A DNA stretch of 64,000 nt from Isoetes taiwanensis (Eukaryota; Streptophyta; Lycopodiopsida; Isoetales; Isoetaceae), in the NCBI GenBank assembly GCA_021234155.1, contig JAJEKV010000030.1, positions 16,794,003 to 16,858,002 on the forward strand, read 5' to 3'. The notes below the pieces were generated by a model. The model saw only the letters and a program-made list of their open reading frames with translations. It was not told the origin of the DNA and searched no databases. Made by a program: the position numbers and the translations under genes. Position 1 is the stretch's first letter; each line of letters starts with the position of its first letter. Positions 10,303 to 22,954 of this stretch are shown here, in pieces.

Positions 10303-12284
10303 GCTGTAGATTAATCAACAAGTAGGCTTATCAATAACTCTATAATGGTGATATTATTTTTAGTAACAAATTACCTTCCATTCACATGCACTCTCTAATT
10401 GCATCTGAAGTTAGGAAATAGCATAGTGGCTTTGTAGAAGATGACCTAAAGTATTGTAAGTTTGATACATGATGCCCTCCTTGAAGCATATCCGTTAACT
10501 TCCAAACATATGCCTTTGAACCATTAAAAAATGTGTCAAATAGCCATGTCGAGTCCGAAAGAATTACCAGTTCCAACAGTTTCGAAGTCTTCAAAGGATA
10601 ACCATTATCTATTCTAGATTGCCAAAGAATCTTCTAAATAGTTGGGAGACGGCATAATTAGTGTTTTTACAAAGGAATTGGCAGTGAAGTGTACAATGCA
10701 ACACATGAATTACTGTTCTAAGATCGCAATTAAATTCCTATACAATGCATATATCTTAGGCCTTCACAACTTTTGTTTGAATACACGCTGTGTGACAAGT
10801 CCATTGTGCATTTGATTTTGGGAGCTTTAAAGAGTACCATTTTAGTGGTTCCCATATGAAATGAAGTATAATTAATTGAACGTACTTGTGTTTTTAAAAC
10901 GTTCAAAAATGTGTTCCAATTGAAATGCTTGTGAATATAATAGTGGGAGTTTTATTGGAGCCACAATCCATGTATTTCTTTTGCAACAAATTCATAGGAT
11001 GAGGTTCATGGTTCCTAAATGGGACAAAGCATAATTAGTTTCACAGATGATGCTCTTCTTGCGTGCATCAAATACATTAATAAATTCACATGGCATACTG
11101 GGGGTTTTAATCAGCAGTAGCCAAAGGAACACATGGTCAAGTAGGTCATCTAGCACCATCCTCACCTTAGTCACATGTCTCGATATCTAAAAGGAAACCA
11201 TGGCAACCGTGAATTCGGCCTATGTAAACAAACCTCTATGCGTTGCTCCAACCACTATGATACGGACTACAATGTGATTGGTTCCAATTGCTATATTACT
11301 TATTGTTTGATTGTTTGGGAGAGGGGGGGCACATTAAAATATTTCAATTTTCCATTTTTTTCCCTCATGCTATGCGCCATAATTAACTCCAAGTGGAAGA
11401 CTACTCATCTCAATAAGACGAGGTCTCAATAGATTGGCTTTCAATCATTTCCACTACTAAGTCACTGCTAACATCATATACTAGGTTTAATAAAGATAAG
11501 TATTGTTAGCCTGTCATTATATATGCTCTCTAGTTGCTTCTATCTACATAGATTTTTTTTTTATAGATGAGTTAGCTTCAACGACCTTTGGTTTCAACAT
11601 GGTTTTGTCTCTTATGGCAACAAGCCACATGTGGGACATAAGGTAAAATTTGAAAAGAAAACGCAAACAACGGAGGAATTGGAGCATGGCCATATAGACA
11701 AAGCAGATGGGGATGAAATAATTAGGAAATGGACGAGATGACGTTGAAGCTTAGACATAAAAAGAAAAGGGTTAGTTAGAAGACCGATAAGGCTATAAAA
11801 GTAACTGAAGGAACGACGAGAACTGAAGTTCCACAGAGATTCTGCAGAGGAAGATGTTATGAGCAAAGCGAAATCTTATGAGACACCATATAGATTGTGT
11901 AGAGGAATAAGGAACAACAAATTAGGTGGGAGGTCTTTCTTAACAAGATCTAGAACATGACACAAAAAAAAAAAAAATCCTAGACAAAAAAATGGGCAAA
12001 GAAAAACAACTACTAAACGTCAAAAATATACTTCCAACCTGTACAAGACAGGCAACAGCCGGTAACCCTTGTCAGAAGGCCAAATAGATAAAAGCCGACC
12101 GGCATGGTGAGCCAGCTGTTCCGGCAGCGCCCAATAACTGCGGAGCAGTACTTGCCAAGAACTTAGTGTAAACAGCGCTGCCGTTTAGACTAATCCAGGC
12201 GATTAACTTAGCTAATTAACCTCGGTTTAGTTTAGTTAAACACAATTAGCGCGCGGCTTTTAAGACCTGTTGCGCCTTTCGGCC
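10303..12284. other. Intergenic region, no gene seen
   Basis: About 2 kb of AT-rich sequence between the retroelement and the DUF4057 gene. Small open frames here have no recognisable domain. The last 150 bases become GC-richer and probably hold the promoter of the next gene. Confidence 0.5.
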
Positions 12285-12883
12285 TCCTCCTTCTTGCCAC
12301 ATTCTGGTGTTTTTGGACGATCCAGCTTGCGATTTTGGTCTCGATCTTAACATATCTTCTTTCTTGTTCCTTGCCGATCCGGAAAAGATGTTATGTACTT
12401 AGCCATTCTGCTTCTTTGGTGCCCAAGTGAGTAAAAAAATTCAGGTTATTTTTCTCGCATTTTTACCCCTCCTTTCTCTCTAATGTCCCAGAAGAATGAA
12501 TGCAGTTTTAATGATCTTATTCCGCTCTGCATTGCATTTTGTTTCTGAGAAATTTTTATTCTGCATTGGTCGGTTGCCTTTTCTTCACAAACGTAGATGT
12601 CTAAGCTTGCCTTTGAAGCGACCCTGAACCTTCCATTTTCCTACAATTTTAAGGCAGAGCAGGTCATCAGATATCTCTGAAAACGAGACATTTGAGCTTA
12701 GCACTTTTGTTTTTCTCCAAATGCAGGTTACATCAGCTAGCAGAAAAGTTTTGTCTGCCTGAGTAAAGGTAAATCGATTAAAAATAGCAGCTGGGTGTCG
12801 TTTTTCCGGCAGGAATGCCATATTTCTTACAAAGTTTAGGTGTTCTGCTTCGTCTTCTCTTTTTTTAGAGTCCCAGCACACCG
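12285..12883 (+). promoter_or_regulatory. 5' leader with a leader intron for the DUF4057 gene
   Basis: A CT-rich leader runs to GCCCAA at 12426, followed by a good donor (GTGAGT, 12427-12432). An intron of about 440 bp ends in a T-rich acceptor (TTTTTTTAG) at 12867-12868, 15 bases before the start codon at 12884. Leader introns of this kind are common in plant genes and often raise expression. The transcription start was not located. Confidence 0.55.
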
Positions 12884-14900
12884 ATGTCTGTAGAACACAG
12901 TCCTGTGAGACGGGGGGTTACACCACCAGGGGGGCCTTCCACATTCGACCTTCTTCACTGGTCGGACGTTCCAAGGGAAAATCAAGTTCGCACTCCAGTT
13001 CGCATATCTGCTACAAATGACAGCAAAGCTTTTGCCGCTTTGGCCGCTGATCCCAGCTGCACGGATAGTCCCCTTGGTCGTCCCACCATAAGGATGCACC
13101 AGGTACAACATTTCAGAAAGTTTGGTATTTTATTTGTAGCCTTGAGCATATATTTCGAGAGGATTTGCAAAATGCTAGAGTACAACCTCAAGAGAAGTAA
13201 TAGAGAGCATTGAAAAATATTAGAGTGATGAAGATGTCACAAAATACTCCGTGTGTGGATCCATGATTTTGTTTTTCAGTAAAGGTGATGCCCTTCTGTT
13301 TGTAGCAATCAAGCGAGGCATGGTTGCAATGGTTGATGTGTAACTAGAATGGTGGATATGCCTACCTAATGGGGACATGTGAGTTATCTGTAGCCTGCAG
13401 GCGGAGTGAGTTCGATTGCGTTTGGGGAAAAGTTATCATCAGAGGAGGAGGAGGCATTAGTGAAAAGGTACCATTTAATTTCAAAGGTTCTGTAGCATTC
13501 TCCCTTTTTATAGATGTGGTATAACGAGGCATGAGGTTTGTCAGCAGTAGCCCATTGGGCAATGATCATGTACATGGCTGTATGTGTTCTTCCATCTAAA
13601 CTAGTTAGGAGATGAACAGATTATCTATGAAGCAGTGGTTCATCATTTTGGGTGCTTGTGGCATTGAAATTTTTGTTGCCATCTGCCGACAGATGGGTAT
13701 TTTTGCTGCCTTGGAAGTTGCCATAAAACATCTTATGAACAGTTATCATGTAGTCTCCATTGAGATATTGCTACACTAGTGACTTGGGAGGCCGGTTCAA
13801 ACATCATAGTAAACATGTGAAAATTTGTTATTAAGACATTTGGCACAGGATTTATTGTAAGCGTAATTACTGGTTCAAGTTTCTTCTACTGTCTGCTGCT
13901 ATGTCACTTTAAATCTTCAGTTTTAATGACTGGTACATAGATTAATTGAAATCTTGATTCACTTGTATAAAATTAAGCAATCCAACTTGCTGTAAAACAG
14001 GAGACCTGGTTCTGAATCTAAGAGGAAAGAGATGAGTGGTAGTGGAATTTTTTCAGCCGAGGATGCTGCCGAGGATGGTGAACCAGCCAATGGTGTCCAC
14101 ACTCCTGTCAAATTTCATCAGGTAAATCTTGGCTATTCGTGCTTTATTTGAGAGAAAACAAGCTTTGTTTTTTATGTATTATCGTCCTGCTATTTCCAGC
14201 CAGCCGGTGGTGCCAGTCAAATAAGCTTTGGGGGGGATACTGATGTTTCACCTAGGAAGCCTACCTCCCTAACAGAGGTGGCAAAACAACGTGAACTCAG
14301 TGGCAGTCAGGAGACTGTGGAAGATATACATCTTAGGCGACCGTTCTCAAGTGCCAAAGCCAAGGAGCTGGTCGGCAGTAACATTTTTGGCCCACCCCCT
14401 GAGGTACCACCAAGATCTCTTAATCGTAATTTGGAGCCTAAAGATGAACCAAAGGAAGTAAAGGGGGCTGAACCTGCACCACGGAATGTTCATACTTCAG
14501 TAAAAGTTTCAAACGTAAGTGCTTAATAATGCTTGCTGGGTTGTAGAGTGGTGCATTGTTTCCTGGTCCTTGACCATTAGCCAATTTGCTGTCATGATAT
14601 TTTACTGATTAAATGAGTCTGATGCAGCCTGCTGGAGGCCGCAGTCAAATATTATTTGGTGAAGAGACGCCAGAGAGAATGGCAAGGAAGGTCCATACTC
14701 AGAAGATGGCAGAACTTAGTGGAAATGACATCTTCAAGGGTGATACTCCAAAGACACCTGCAGAGAAACCAGTTAGTGTTGCAAAACTTAGAGAAATGAG
14801 TGGCAGCGATATTTTTGCAGATGATAAACCTGCCCCCCGAGACTGTGTTGGTGGCATCAGGAAGCCACCAGGTGGAGAGAGCAGTATTGCACTCATTTAG
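12884..14900 (+). CDS. DUF4057 protein (HN1/Jupiter-like), canonical isoform
   Basis: Exons 12884-13102, 13394-13467, 14001-14121, 14200-14514 and 14628-14900 join with GT-AG borders and matching phases to a 333-residue protein. It starts MSVEHSPVRRGVTPPGGPST and ends RKPPGGESSIALI. Plant DUF4057 proteins have this plan: an N-terminal S/T-DLL-W motif (here STFDLLHWSD), then repeats of a PAGG-S-x-I-x-FG block and a KxxE(M/L)SGSxIF block. I count three PAGG blocks (PAGGVSSIAFG, PAGGASQISFG, PAGGRSQILFG) and five SG(S/N)xIF-like blocks. The protein is predicted to be disordered with no catalytic residues. The PPGG-SS end resembles animal JPT1/HN1, linked to microtubules, but the plant function is not established. 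The start is the first ATG after the leader-intron acceptor. Frame and splice sites are intact; this is one of two convincing host genes. Confidence 0.9.
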
Positions 14901-15922
14901 ATGTAATTACTCTATAAAATTAAACAGCTTAACTGGTGTCTCTTGAATCACTTCCTTTGGGTGGAAGTTCCTTTTGCAAATGTTGATGCATGTAACTGAA
15001 AAAGTACCTAATGGCAAGTATGTAAACCGAAACAAATTCAGCACAAGGGGTTTACTTGTATTATCCTTGTTGCAGATATGATTGCTAAAATGAAAGAGTT
15101 CAAAGGAAGTGGTGCTGTTTTTCCTAATAACGATTCAGGATCTTATTTAGGAGGTAGGACATTATGACCATAAGAACAAGAAAATTTTGCTTAAAAATGA
15201 AGGCTTAAAAATCAGCTCGCTGGAGTGTACTCGACTCTGATGACTGTTAATGCCTGCAGAGAAACACCCAAGTGAATCCAAGCTCAGAGAAATTAGTGGC
15301 TCCATAGACATATATCACGGAACAGATTGTCTTAATGAAGAGGGGAATCTTCCTGCTGCTTTTCTAGGTGCAGGTTACTGTGAGATGCTTAAGGGTTAAT
15401 CTTGATATTAAGATAAAAGCTCTGAAAAGTTTCTGAGAGCACTGGTAAAGTTATTATGATTGAACAGGTAGAGAGAAAGGTACCAACAAAGATATTAAAG
15501 TTAGAGAGATTGTTGGCTCTGACTCGTTCAATCCGCCTCAGGCGGTCGAAACTGTTACTGATGATGTTGTGCCATCAGGTTGGTCTTGATCAGTAATAAG
15601 CATTCGTTTGGAGGCTTTGCAATTGGTGTAGTCTAAGCAGCTTGCTTTGTGCAGTAAGGAAACACAATAAGACAAAAGTCAGAGAAATTTGTGGTAGTAC
15701 GCCAGACATCTTAACATACTATGAAGTAGCGCCTCGGCAAGCTGTAGGCCAGAGTCCTAATTTACCAGGTGCTTTGAAAAGTAATCCTGAGGAGACCAAT
15801 GTTTTTTAGGCCTAAATTTTTCTCAATTTCGCCTTACAGATAAGTGTGTCAGTGATGCAAAACTTAGAGAGCTCACTGGAGGTGGAAACCAAATCTTTGG
15901 GCACTACTCAACCACAGCTTAG
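14628..15922 (+). CDS. Alternative 3' exons of the DUF4057 gene (long isoform)
   Basis: Past the canonical stop there are five more exon-like blocks: 15076-15153, 15260-15367, 15468-15578, 15655-15768 and 15840-15922. Each has an AG acceptor, a GT donor (the last ends at a TAG) and is entered in phase 1. An alternative donor inside the canonical last exon (CCACCAG|GTGGAG, 14871/14872) leaves the same phase. Joined, they add 156 residues and give a protein of 488. Each block encodes one more copy of the family repeat: KMKEFKGSGAVF, KLREISGSIDIY, KVREIVGSDSF, KVREICGSTPDIL and KLRELTGGGNQIF. Five consecutive blocks in one phase with one repeat each is hard to get by chance. Whether this isoform is made, or the exons are a decaying relic, needs transcript data. 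Confidence 0.75.
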
Positions 15923-17349
15923 AAGTTAAAATACTCCAACAGACCCTTTTTTACGAGCATGTGAAGAAACCCCATGAGTAAACAAGACCTTCATTGCCAA
16001 CTTATCATGTGCTAAATTAGTCTTGTCTACGCTAGAGGTATTTTTTTAAGAGAGTTTTGACCCCTTTTTTTAAGTGGTGGAACATGGCCTTAAATCTCAT
16101 GAAATTGTAAATACTAGTCCAGAGTTTGTGTCAATATAACGATACTTGTTTTTGTGGGATGCTATGGCTTATCCCAACATAAAGATGCTGCAAAAAGATT
16201 ATTTTAATACTTGCCAAGTACAACTTATGATGACGCGGACTTTATTAATTGCACATTCTTGCTTGTTTTTTATATCATTGTTAGCAGTAACTAGTGTGAC
16301 TGCGAATGCGCAAGGATAGAGATGATGTAAGTTTTCCCAAGGGAGCTTTTAATGATTGCAAACAATTTTACTTCGCTTTGAGTAGAAGACTCAAAATTCC
16401 CATATTGACTTTCTTGATTCAAAATTAATATTTTATCTAGCTTACGTTGGTCACTTAGTCCTTTCTTGAGCAATATTTGCATGATACAAGCTTGTAGTTA
16501 TGGGTGTTGCATCTTTCAATCTCATGTGATAGACATGGTTTTGTCGTTAGTGGCAAGAGTTAGCTATTGTACATGCATCTTCAAGAAGACCAATATGCGT
16601 CTTCCATTGGGGGTATAATGCATCAAAGAAGATTAGAATAAGATTGACACCTGATCTAACTCTGCGCTGCATTTGGTTTCTAAGTGTCCAAATGGAAGCT
16701 TAGGGAATAAGGTCTTGTAAAAGATTTTAAAGTTTTTTTTTTGTGTCTTTTGGAAAAAATCTAGGAAAGTATGGTGATTAGTCAAGGTGCAAGAAAGGGC
16801 AAACTTAGCAAGTGAGGTGGCAAAAATTGACAAATGACATGGAAATAAGGTGATGAAGTGGAAATGACATGGGAAAAAACTGACCTTTATAAAAAAAAGA
16901 CATGGAAACCTACAGGAATTTTTATAAATGATGTGGCAATCTTTGGAAAATCTTTGGATTTCAAGACTTTTTGTTCCAAGTGTCTTCATGACACGACAAA
17001 ATGGATGAACATGTTTCATGATAACATGGTATTTGACCTTTTGAGCATAATTTGGTTTTGGAAATGATAATTTCAACTGTATTGATCAAAAGTTAATGGT
17101 TTTTGGTGCAATTGGAGGTTAAAAAATGGAATCAAAGGGGATATAGAAGAATTTTTTATGGAAGATGGGAAAATAGAAATGGCAATGAAACATAGCGTTT
17201 TCTTCACATTAGCATAGGTTTAACGTTACCAAATTTGTGATGTTCCAAACTTGAGTTGAACTTGCAAAATCTATCAATGCAATTTCATTCTATTAACTTC
17301 GCTGGAAATACAATATGAAGTGTTTGGATGTTGTCAAAACAGTTGCCCA
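15923..17349. other. 3' region of the DUF4057 gene and intergenic sequence
   Basis: No polyadenylation signal could be fixed. From about 16620 a repetitive GGAAATGACATGGGAAA-like wording recurs, but I could not define units. No gene seen. Confidence 0.4.
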
Positions 17350-17955
17350 AATTTTTTCCCAGCAACCCAGAATTGACTTTGATGAAACCTTTTTCTCTGT
17401 TGCTAAACTCGTCAGGTTTCCGTGCTGTTGCTGCCCAATCCAATAAGACATGGAAATTCTATAGGTGGACATAAAGACTGCCTTCCTAAGTGACCACATA
17501 ATTAAAGACATCTATATAGATCAACCTGAAGGTTTTATCGATCCCACCCATTCTCATCGTGTTGTCTTAATTAGAGTCCTCATGCTTGGTATCAGACACT
17601 TGGGCACTTTTTTCAATGACATGGCTTCACCTGTTGTGCAACAGAATGAAACGTCTATGTTCAACACACTGCCCATCACTTGACCATAGTTGTTGTATAT
17701 CTTGATGACTTAATCCTTGCTATTAATAGTCTTTTTTATCTCACCTTTTTCAAAAGACATCTCTTCCAAAAATTTCGCATGACCTTGATAACATTTGAAG
17801 ATGTCTTGGTCTTGAAATTGTTAGGAAACATGCTTCTCATTCCCTTAAAGTCCAGTACGAGAAACATTTGCCACTGCTTTGGCCATAATCAAACTACTCC
17901 CAAAGCCACACCTGCTAATTTCTGTGACGTTCCACGTATTTACATGCCTTTTTAG
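17350..17955 (+). pseudogene. Copia reverse transcriptase fragment
   Basis: In shifting frames the sequence gives IDFDETFS(V)AKLV, then MDIKTAFLSDHI.KDIYIDQPEGFIDP and VVYLDDLILA. These are the GIDFDETFSPVAK, MDVKTAFLNG..EEIYM.QPEGF and VYVDDL blocks of the Copia RT (RVT_2). There are several frameshifts and the segment between QPEGF and the YLDD box is shortened. No gag, integrase or LTR is recognisable beside it. Confidence 0.75.
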
Positions 17956-17976
17956 TATAAATACATGACACGTCAC

Positions 17977-18009
17977 TATGAATAATTAATGGCACATTAA
18001 TTATTCATA
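17977..18009. repeat. 14-bp perfect hairpin
   Basis: Arms 17977-17990 and 17996-18009 are exact reverse complements around GGCAC. AT-rich; perhaps a remnant MITE or simply a local palindrome. Confidence 0.7.
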
Positions 18010-20454
18010 AACTAAGGTTAGCTATTTAATTATTAATTATTAAGGTGGAAACCTAACCCTAAACCCTAATTCGAATTTAGGGCTTAACCTAATATTAAAA
18101 GGGGTTAAAATATTAAATTAGTTAATATTAGCCAACCCAGAGTTGCCACCTGGCCCAAATTGATTGGGCAAGGTAGGCTTGCCAATTTGGGACACCAAAA
18201 TTGGGGCTTCCACCCCAATTTGCCCCATTTTCAAGTTGGGGGAGGGATTGGTGGAGGAGAAACTGTTGTTCCACCCCGCCCAACTAAAAGGATGGAGAAC
18301 CAGAGAGATATTGGATCTAGCTATGATCCCGGTTAGTATGTAGATAGCTTGGATTCCTATATAGTCATAGGATTAACCCTTGTATGCTTAGAAGATAGCT
18401 AGGATTAACCCTTGTATGAATAGATGTATGGTTAATCTCTATTTTATGTTCTATTCGAAGCTATGGATGGATGGATGTATAAGGATAGCTTTCTTTCTGT
18501 TTCTCCTGTGTTGTATGGGTAAAAGCCTAAAGGCCATCTAGAAGTAGAGATGTTCCTAGTTAGAACCCTTAAAACCCAGTAAATGCGGCCTGTGCACAAG
18601 AGCCCACCTTGCCGTGGATGCTACGATGTGGTTCAACACCAAATAGCAGACACAAATGGTGAAGTGGGGACGGAGCCTTGCTGAGCGTGGCAACTAGGAC
18701 TCCTACAGTGTGCTAGACTTATAGACGGTCACTGCGTATGGGCTGGGTATGGGTCTGACACCCCATGGGTCACAGAATACGTGCCTATATGGATGTCCTG
18801 GACTTTGCGTAGATTTAGGGGGGTAAGTCGGGTACAGATGGGGGTGCTGCAGGTGTGGCACGTATCCTCTAACACACCCATGGATATGTTGTGATTCGGG
18901 AGGGGATTCATCCCTTTTCCGCCTCATCGGACCCGGGGAGATGTAACCCGGAGTAGTCTCGTCGGGTGAATCCATGGGATTGTATCTCTGGAAGGCTACA
19001 ACCACGCCATAGCATGTTTCAGCCTATCTACAAAGTGTGCATAGGAGGGGCGGATGGAGTGGACTACCCTAGCCATTGTTCTATGCCAGCCAATGCCATG
19101 TTATACTTCTGTTTGCTATTATCCGGAGGCCTTCACTATCAGTCGACCCCATGAGTCCGAGCCCGGGGTAGAGCCCTTATTTATGGTGCATTTCCTTTGT
19201 TATGTTAGTATTCTGTTGTTAGTTGTATTGATGATGATGGGCTACCCCTCGTGGTGGTATATTATTTATTAGTATTATTGCCAGGCGCTAACATGACGCT
19301 TTTGCTATATAGGATTCCCATAAAAGGCGTGGGACGAATGACACCCCCGTGTCCTTCACCCGGACACTTGGCCATCACAAGTGGTCCGAGTCAGACGGCC
19401 TTTCCGTGGTGATGGATTCGCCATGGGAGGGGAATTTTCCGTATTTATACGATGGGAGCATTGTATGGATTTGGGGAGCGTCACACTTTCCATCTCAAGA
19501 TGTAAAGCTGTGGCTCTATTTCCTAAAAATGTGCAATAAGCCATCTCATGTATCTGACAATAGACAATAGGCCCAATATAGTTGCAGCAATGGGTGTAGT
19601 CAGCAGACACATAGCAAATCCTATTCTAGAGCATTGGAAGGCCACTAAGCATATCCTCCACTATCTAAAAGCAACAACATGTCTTGTTTCATATATTTCT
19701 ATAAGGACTATACAAACTTTCTGTTAATAACTTAGGAAATATTCGACTATTTAAGATAGATATATAGATAGATAAAACTTTAATGTCTACAGAGATCTCA
19801 AAAGGCATGGTATGTAGCCCCACAATTACCTTGCCGAGAAATGATCGGATAACCAAAGCAAGGATCAATAGGTGGATAATCAAGAATGACCGCTTAACCT
19901 CGTCTACACACCACCTACTTTTGTGATAAGCGAGCTTCATGTACTTTGGTTAATTTAGAGCTCCATTGGGCTAGTTGTTGTAATATTACTGAACCAAATA
20001 AGCTAATCCACATAGATTAGAACCATGCAACAAGATATGAAGACGGCTAGCCATATGACAAGGTTTGTTGTTCTATAGCTTGCCTACTTGTGGTAGGTTG
20101 CAATAACTCCACCCTTCTATGCATGCATAGTAGAAGTGAAGAATTTTTCAGCCTCCTTTTTGACTATCATCGAACTGTTTCTGGGAGGCCGAGAATACAC
20201 AATGTCTGGACCCTATTATTGGAATCAATCACTGGGGATTGATCTGGGATGTCTGGCTCTGCCTATATTGATATGTCTATTGTCTCACTAGATGTCTGCA
20301 CTACTTTGTTTGAGGTTTCAAGCAAGAAGCAGAATTGCTCCAAGCGCGGAATATATCGTTTTTGGTGTGTATTATCATTTTTAGGCCGTCAGATGATGGC
20401 ACCTTTCGGGGAATATGCTGCCTGCGGGAATCCTAGCCGCCAGTGCACAGTCAA
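18010..20454. other. Non-coding region, origin unclear
   Basis: The first part (18130-18300) contains repeated TTGGGGC/CCCCAATT words. No conserved protein blocks were found on either strand, and no long direct repeat pair that would prove an LTR. Small open frames here look random. Confidence 0.4.
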
Positions 20455-20477
20455 CAAGGGGTCAAATTGACCCCTTG
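20455..20477. repeat. 11-bp perfect palindrome
   Basis: Arms 20455-20465 and 20467-20477 (CAAGGGGTCAA / TTGACCCCTTG) are separated by one base. It lies about 450 bp downstream of the Rep-like gene and could be a structural end of that element. Confidence 0.7.
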
Positions 20478-20928
20478 AAATAGGAGCAAGAATTGCCCAC
20501 AGACCATGATCCCAAACCAGAATACGCCTCGGCAGCATACAAATACAGTATGAGAAGACAACGCATGACTGATCAGAACACAAGAAACAAGGATTTGCCA
20601 CGAATCATCCTTACATCATCTGCCCTGCGCACAAATAGGATCAGAGGCAACACAAACAAATGCACAACATCTGGCGAGCATGCAAGCACAGTATCAAAAC
20701 ATGACTACATGGCATTACTCAATGAAAACAGAAACATTTGGGTCAATAAAGAACTGCATACGCAGCTTCACATGAATGGACCACTCACAAACAGCATGTC
20801 CTGAAGACAAAGCTTGAGGATCAAGGATCAAACAAAACATAAACACATGTACATGAAACGTAGCTTATAAGTTTCTTCGCAAGAGAACAACAGATATGTA
20901 CATGCACAAAAGACACCACTAGCAACCT

Positions 20929-22568
20929 TCAATTGCGCAGCTCCCCAGATCGGCCCTGCCTTATCATATTATCTAACGCCCGGATCTCCTGTGATAAGAG
21001 CGCCCTGGCAAGGCTCATATGTGACCTGAGAGTATGGAGTTCAGAAGTCGCAACTCCTAACCGCTCCCATGCCACACTATTCATGGCACCGTCAATCGCC
21101 ATGTAAAACCTACGCAGCTGACGCCTAAGGATCCGAATGAAGGCTACCATCCTCTGCATGTCTGCTCCAACTTGAACCAACTGATTAATAAAATTTCCAG
21201 CACAAAATGTTTCTTCCAATTTCGGTGGATAAACTCGGCTATCAGGATGAAAGGCATCCACACTGGAACTAATGACTGATGGATCTATGTGCATCACAGC
21301 GTCAGGACCTCCATCCTGGCCATTCATATCAACCTCCATGTCTAACCTGCAAAAACAAAGACAATGCGTAAAGACAACTGTACAATCTGATAGCAGCTAC
21401 CAGGCCTAGCCAACAGCCATAGTATGGTCGCCTGTATGGATTGGAATATAATCAGCACCCTCCTCAGGTGCGTCAACCTCTGGACTAAAAGTGGGATCAC
21501 ACAAGTCATCGAAGTTCTCATCGGCCTCATCAGCAGGGATGGAATCACCCCAATATCTACGCCTTCCAGGGCCATTCCTCTCAATTGGCACATACCCAGC
21601 TGGCAGCCCATACAAGATCGTTCTAATATCTGAAGGCATGCAACAAGCTGGATTTAGGAGAACTCTCCAGGCAGCACAGATTCTATGCTCATTTACATGA
21701 GCTATGTTAGAAGGGATCAATCAGCTACTAGACAAAGTAAACTTGCCGCTCCTGATCATTCGGAACAAGGTAAAAATCAAGCTTGGCGTGGCACGACGTC
21801 CACCATGATATGAAACGAATAGTGCGGCCTTGTTCAAGATGTTGCGATTGTCAAATACACGAAGTCCCTTTGTGTCTCCAGTGCCCCAGCGCAGATACAG
21901 GTCCTTCCCCTGCTGTATCATTGACTCATTGACATTATCCAGATGGCACATGTAATGTACCTTGCCAATGTCTTTCCAGTAACCCACCATCCCCTCGAAG
22001 CAATGGAGCCTGGTGTTTTTCAATGCCTTACACACCAGAACCACACCTGCAGACTTTGCAGGTGATCTGCTGACGATCCCCTTTCCAAAGCAACAGCCCC
22101 TGCTATGCAGTTTCTATCACAGAAAGAAGACAAAGCCTCATAGAAGCTGAGGGGAACATCCTGTCCTAACAATCCTAATGACACGGAGACATCAATTGCA
22201 CCCCAACAAGAGGACGAATTGGGCATGGCAGGGGGCTGCTGGGTTTGGCCAGAGCTGCAGCTGCTGGGCATGGCAGCGCCAGGGCACCTTGAATTCATCC
22301 TAGCAGCACCATGCATGGAGCTAGCAGGCCGAAAAGGGTTTATCTGTGGGCTAGCAGGAGGGATGGCAGACTGGCCTGCTGCACCCCTAGGCTTCTGAGC
22401 TGCTTTTCTCAATGACATAACAAACAAATAAAACAAGAGCAAGCCGGTCTCACCTGATACAAAGCGCTGCCGAACCAAGCAAGGTACTTCCAAGCAATCC
22501 AAACATCTGGAGCAGATGAGCATCGGCCCCAACCCACCACCTGCAACAGCCGCAATTGGCAAACCCAT
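20929..22568 (-). pseudogene. Rep/HUH endonuclease-like protein (Replitron-like), broken
   Basis: Read on the minus strand, a polar N-terminal part leads to SFYEALSSFCDRNCIAGAVALERG, then a site where an HLHLQ-type motif would be expected but HLQSLQ is seen (about 22048-22065). The frame shifts there. It continues as FEGMVGYWKDIGKVHY (about 21995-21950) with the candidate catalytic Tyr, then NESMIQQGKDLYLRWGTGD and KAALFVSYHGGRRA. A TGA at about 21720 replaces a Trp codon, after which the frame runs on through RICAAWRVLLNPACCMPSDI to about 21409. A further exon-like part (21339-20929) follows an AG acceptor near 21347. The ERG..HLQ and GY-KD-GK-HY blocks resemble Rep proteins of rolling-circle transposons such as Replitrons. 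That family call is inference from motifs. Confidence 0.5.
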
Positions 22569-22639
22569 ACCCAGCTACCATCTGTCCAGCTCGCACGCCC
22601 GCTCTTATCCTAAATCCGACCTTCACAAACAGCAAAATA

Positions 22640-22954
22640 CGCCTTCTTCCCCTAACTGAACTGCCACCTCAGCTTTCTACCTCTGGAGCTACGAATACCT
22701 TGACAAACCATAAACAATCTTAGGTTATAAATGTACGGAAATTGATTGGGCCAACATTATGTAGACATGTCTACCATCTCCACCTTACTCTGGGTATCAT
22801 CCATTGGCTTAAAAATCCATTGGCTTGAAATATTAAGAAAGTTTTCCCAATACTGCACCTTTACGTGAAGCCTTTCTCTACCGCACATAAATAGAATCAA
22901 ACGGTCCAACTACTGTAACAGCCGGCTGGCTACCTCTGTATCGAAGTAGCAAGC
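22640..22954. promoter_or_regulatory. Upstream region of the DUF819 gene
   Basis: About 300 bp without coding signal between the Rep-like gene and the DUF819 start; it should contain the DUF819 promoter. No TATA box or other element could be fixed. Confidence 0.35.

Noticed and set aside
11612-11866. Minus-strand 84-codon frame
   Set aside because: No similarity I can recognise, no splice context and low-complexity composition; probably chance.
12585-12881. Minus-strand open frame inside the DUF4057 leader intron
   Set aside because: It overlaps the intron and splice acceptor of a well-supported gene and has no recognisable domain.
18051-18070. Telomere-like words (AACCCTAAACCCTAA)
   Set aside because: Only about two units. 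Such words are common near plant promoters and in leaders, and no longer array is present.
18703-19610. Several overlapping small frames on both strands at 18.7-19.6 kb
   Set aside because: They contradict each other and contain no conserved blocks. The region is moderately GC-rich, which lengthens chance frames.
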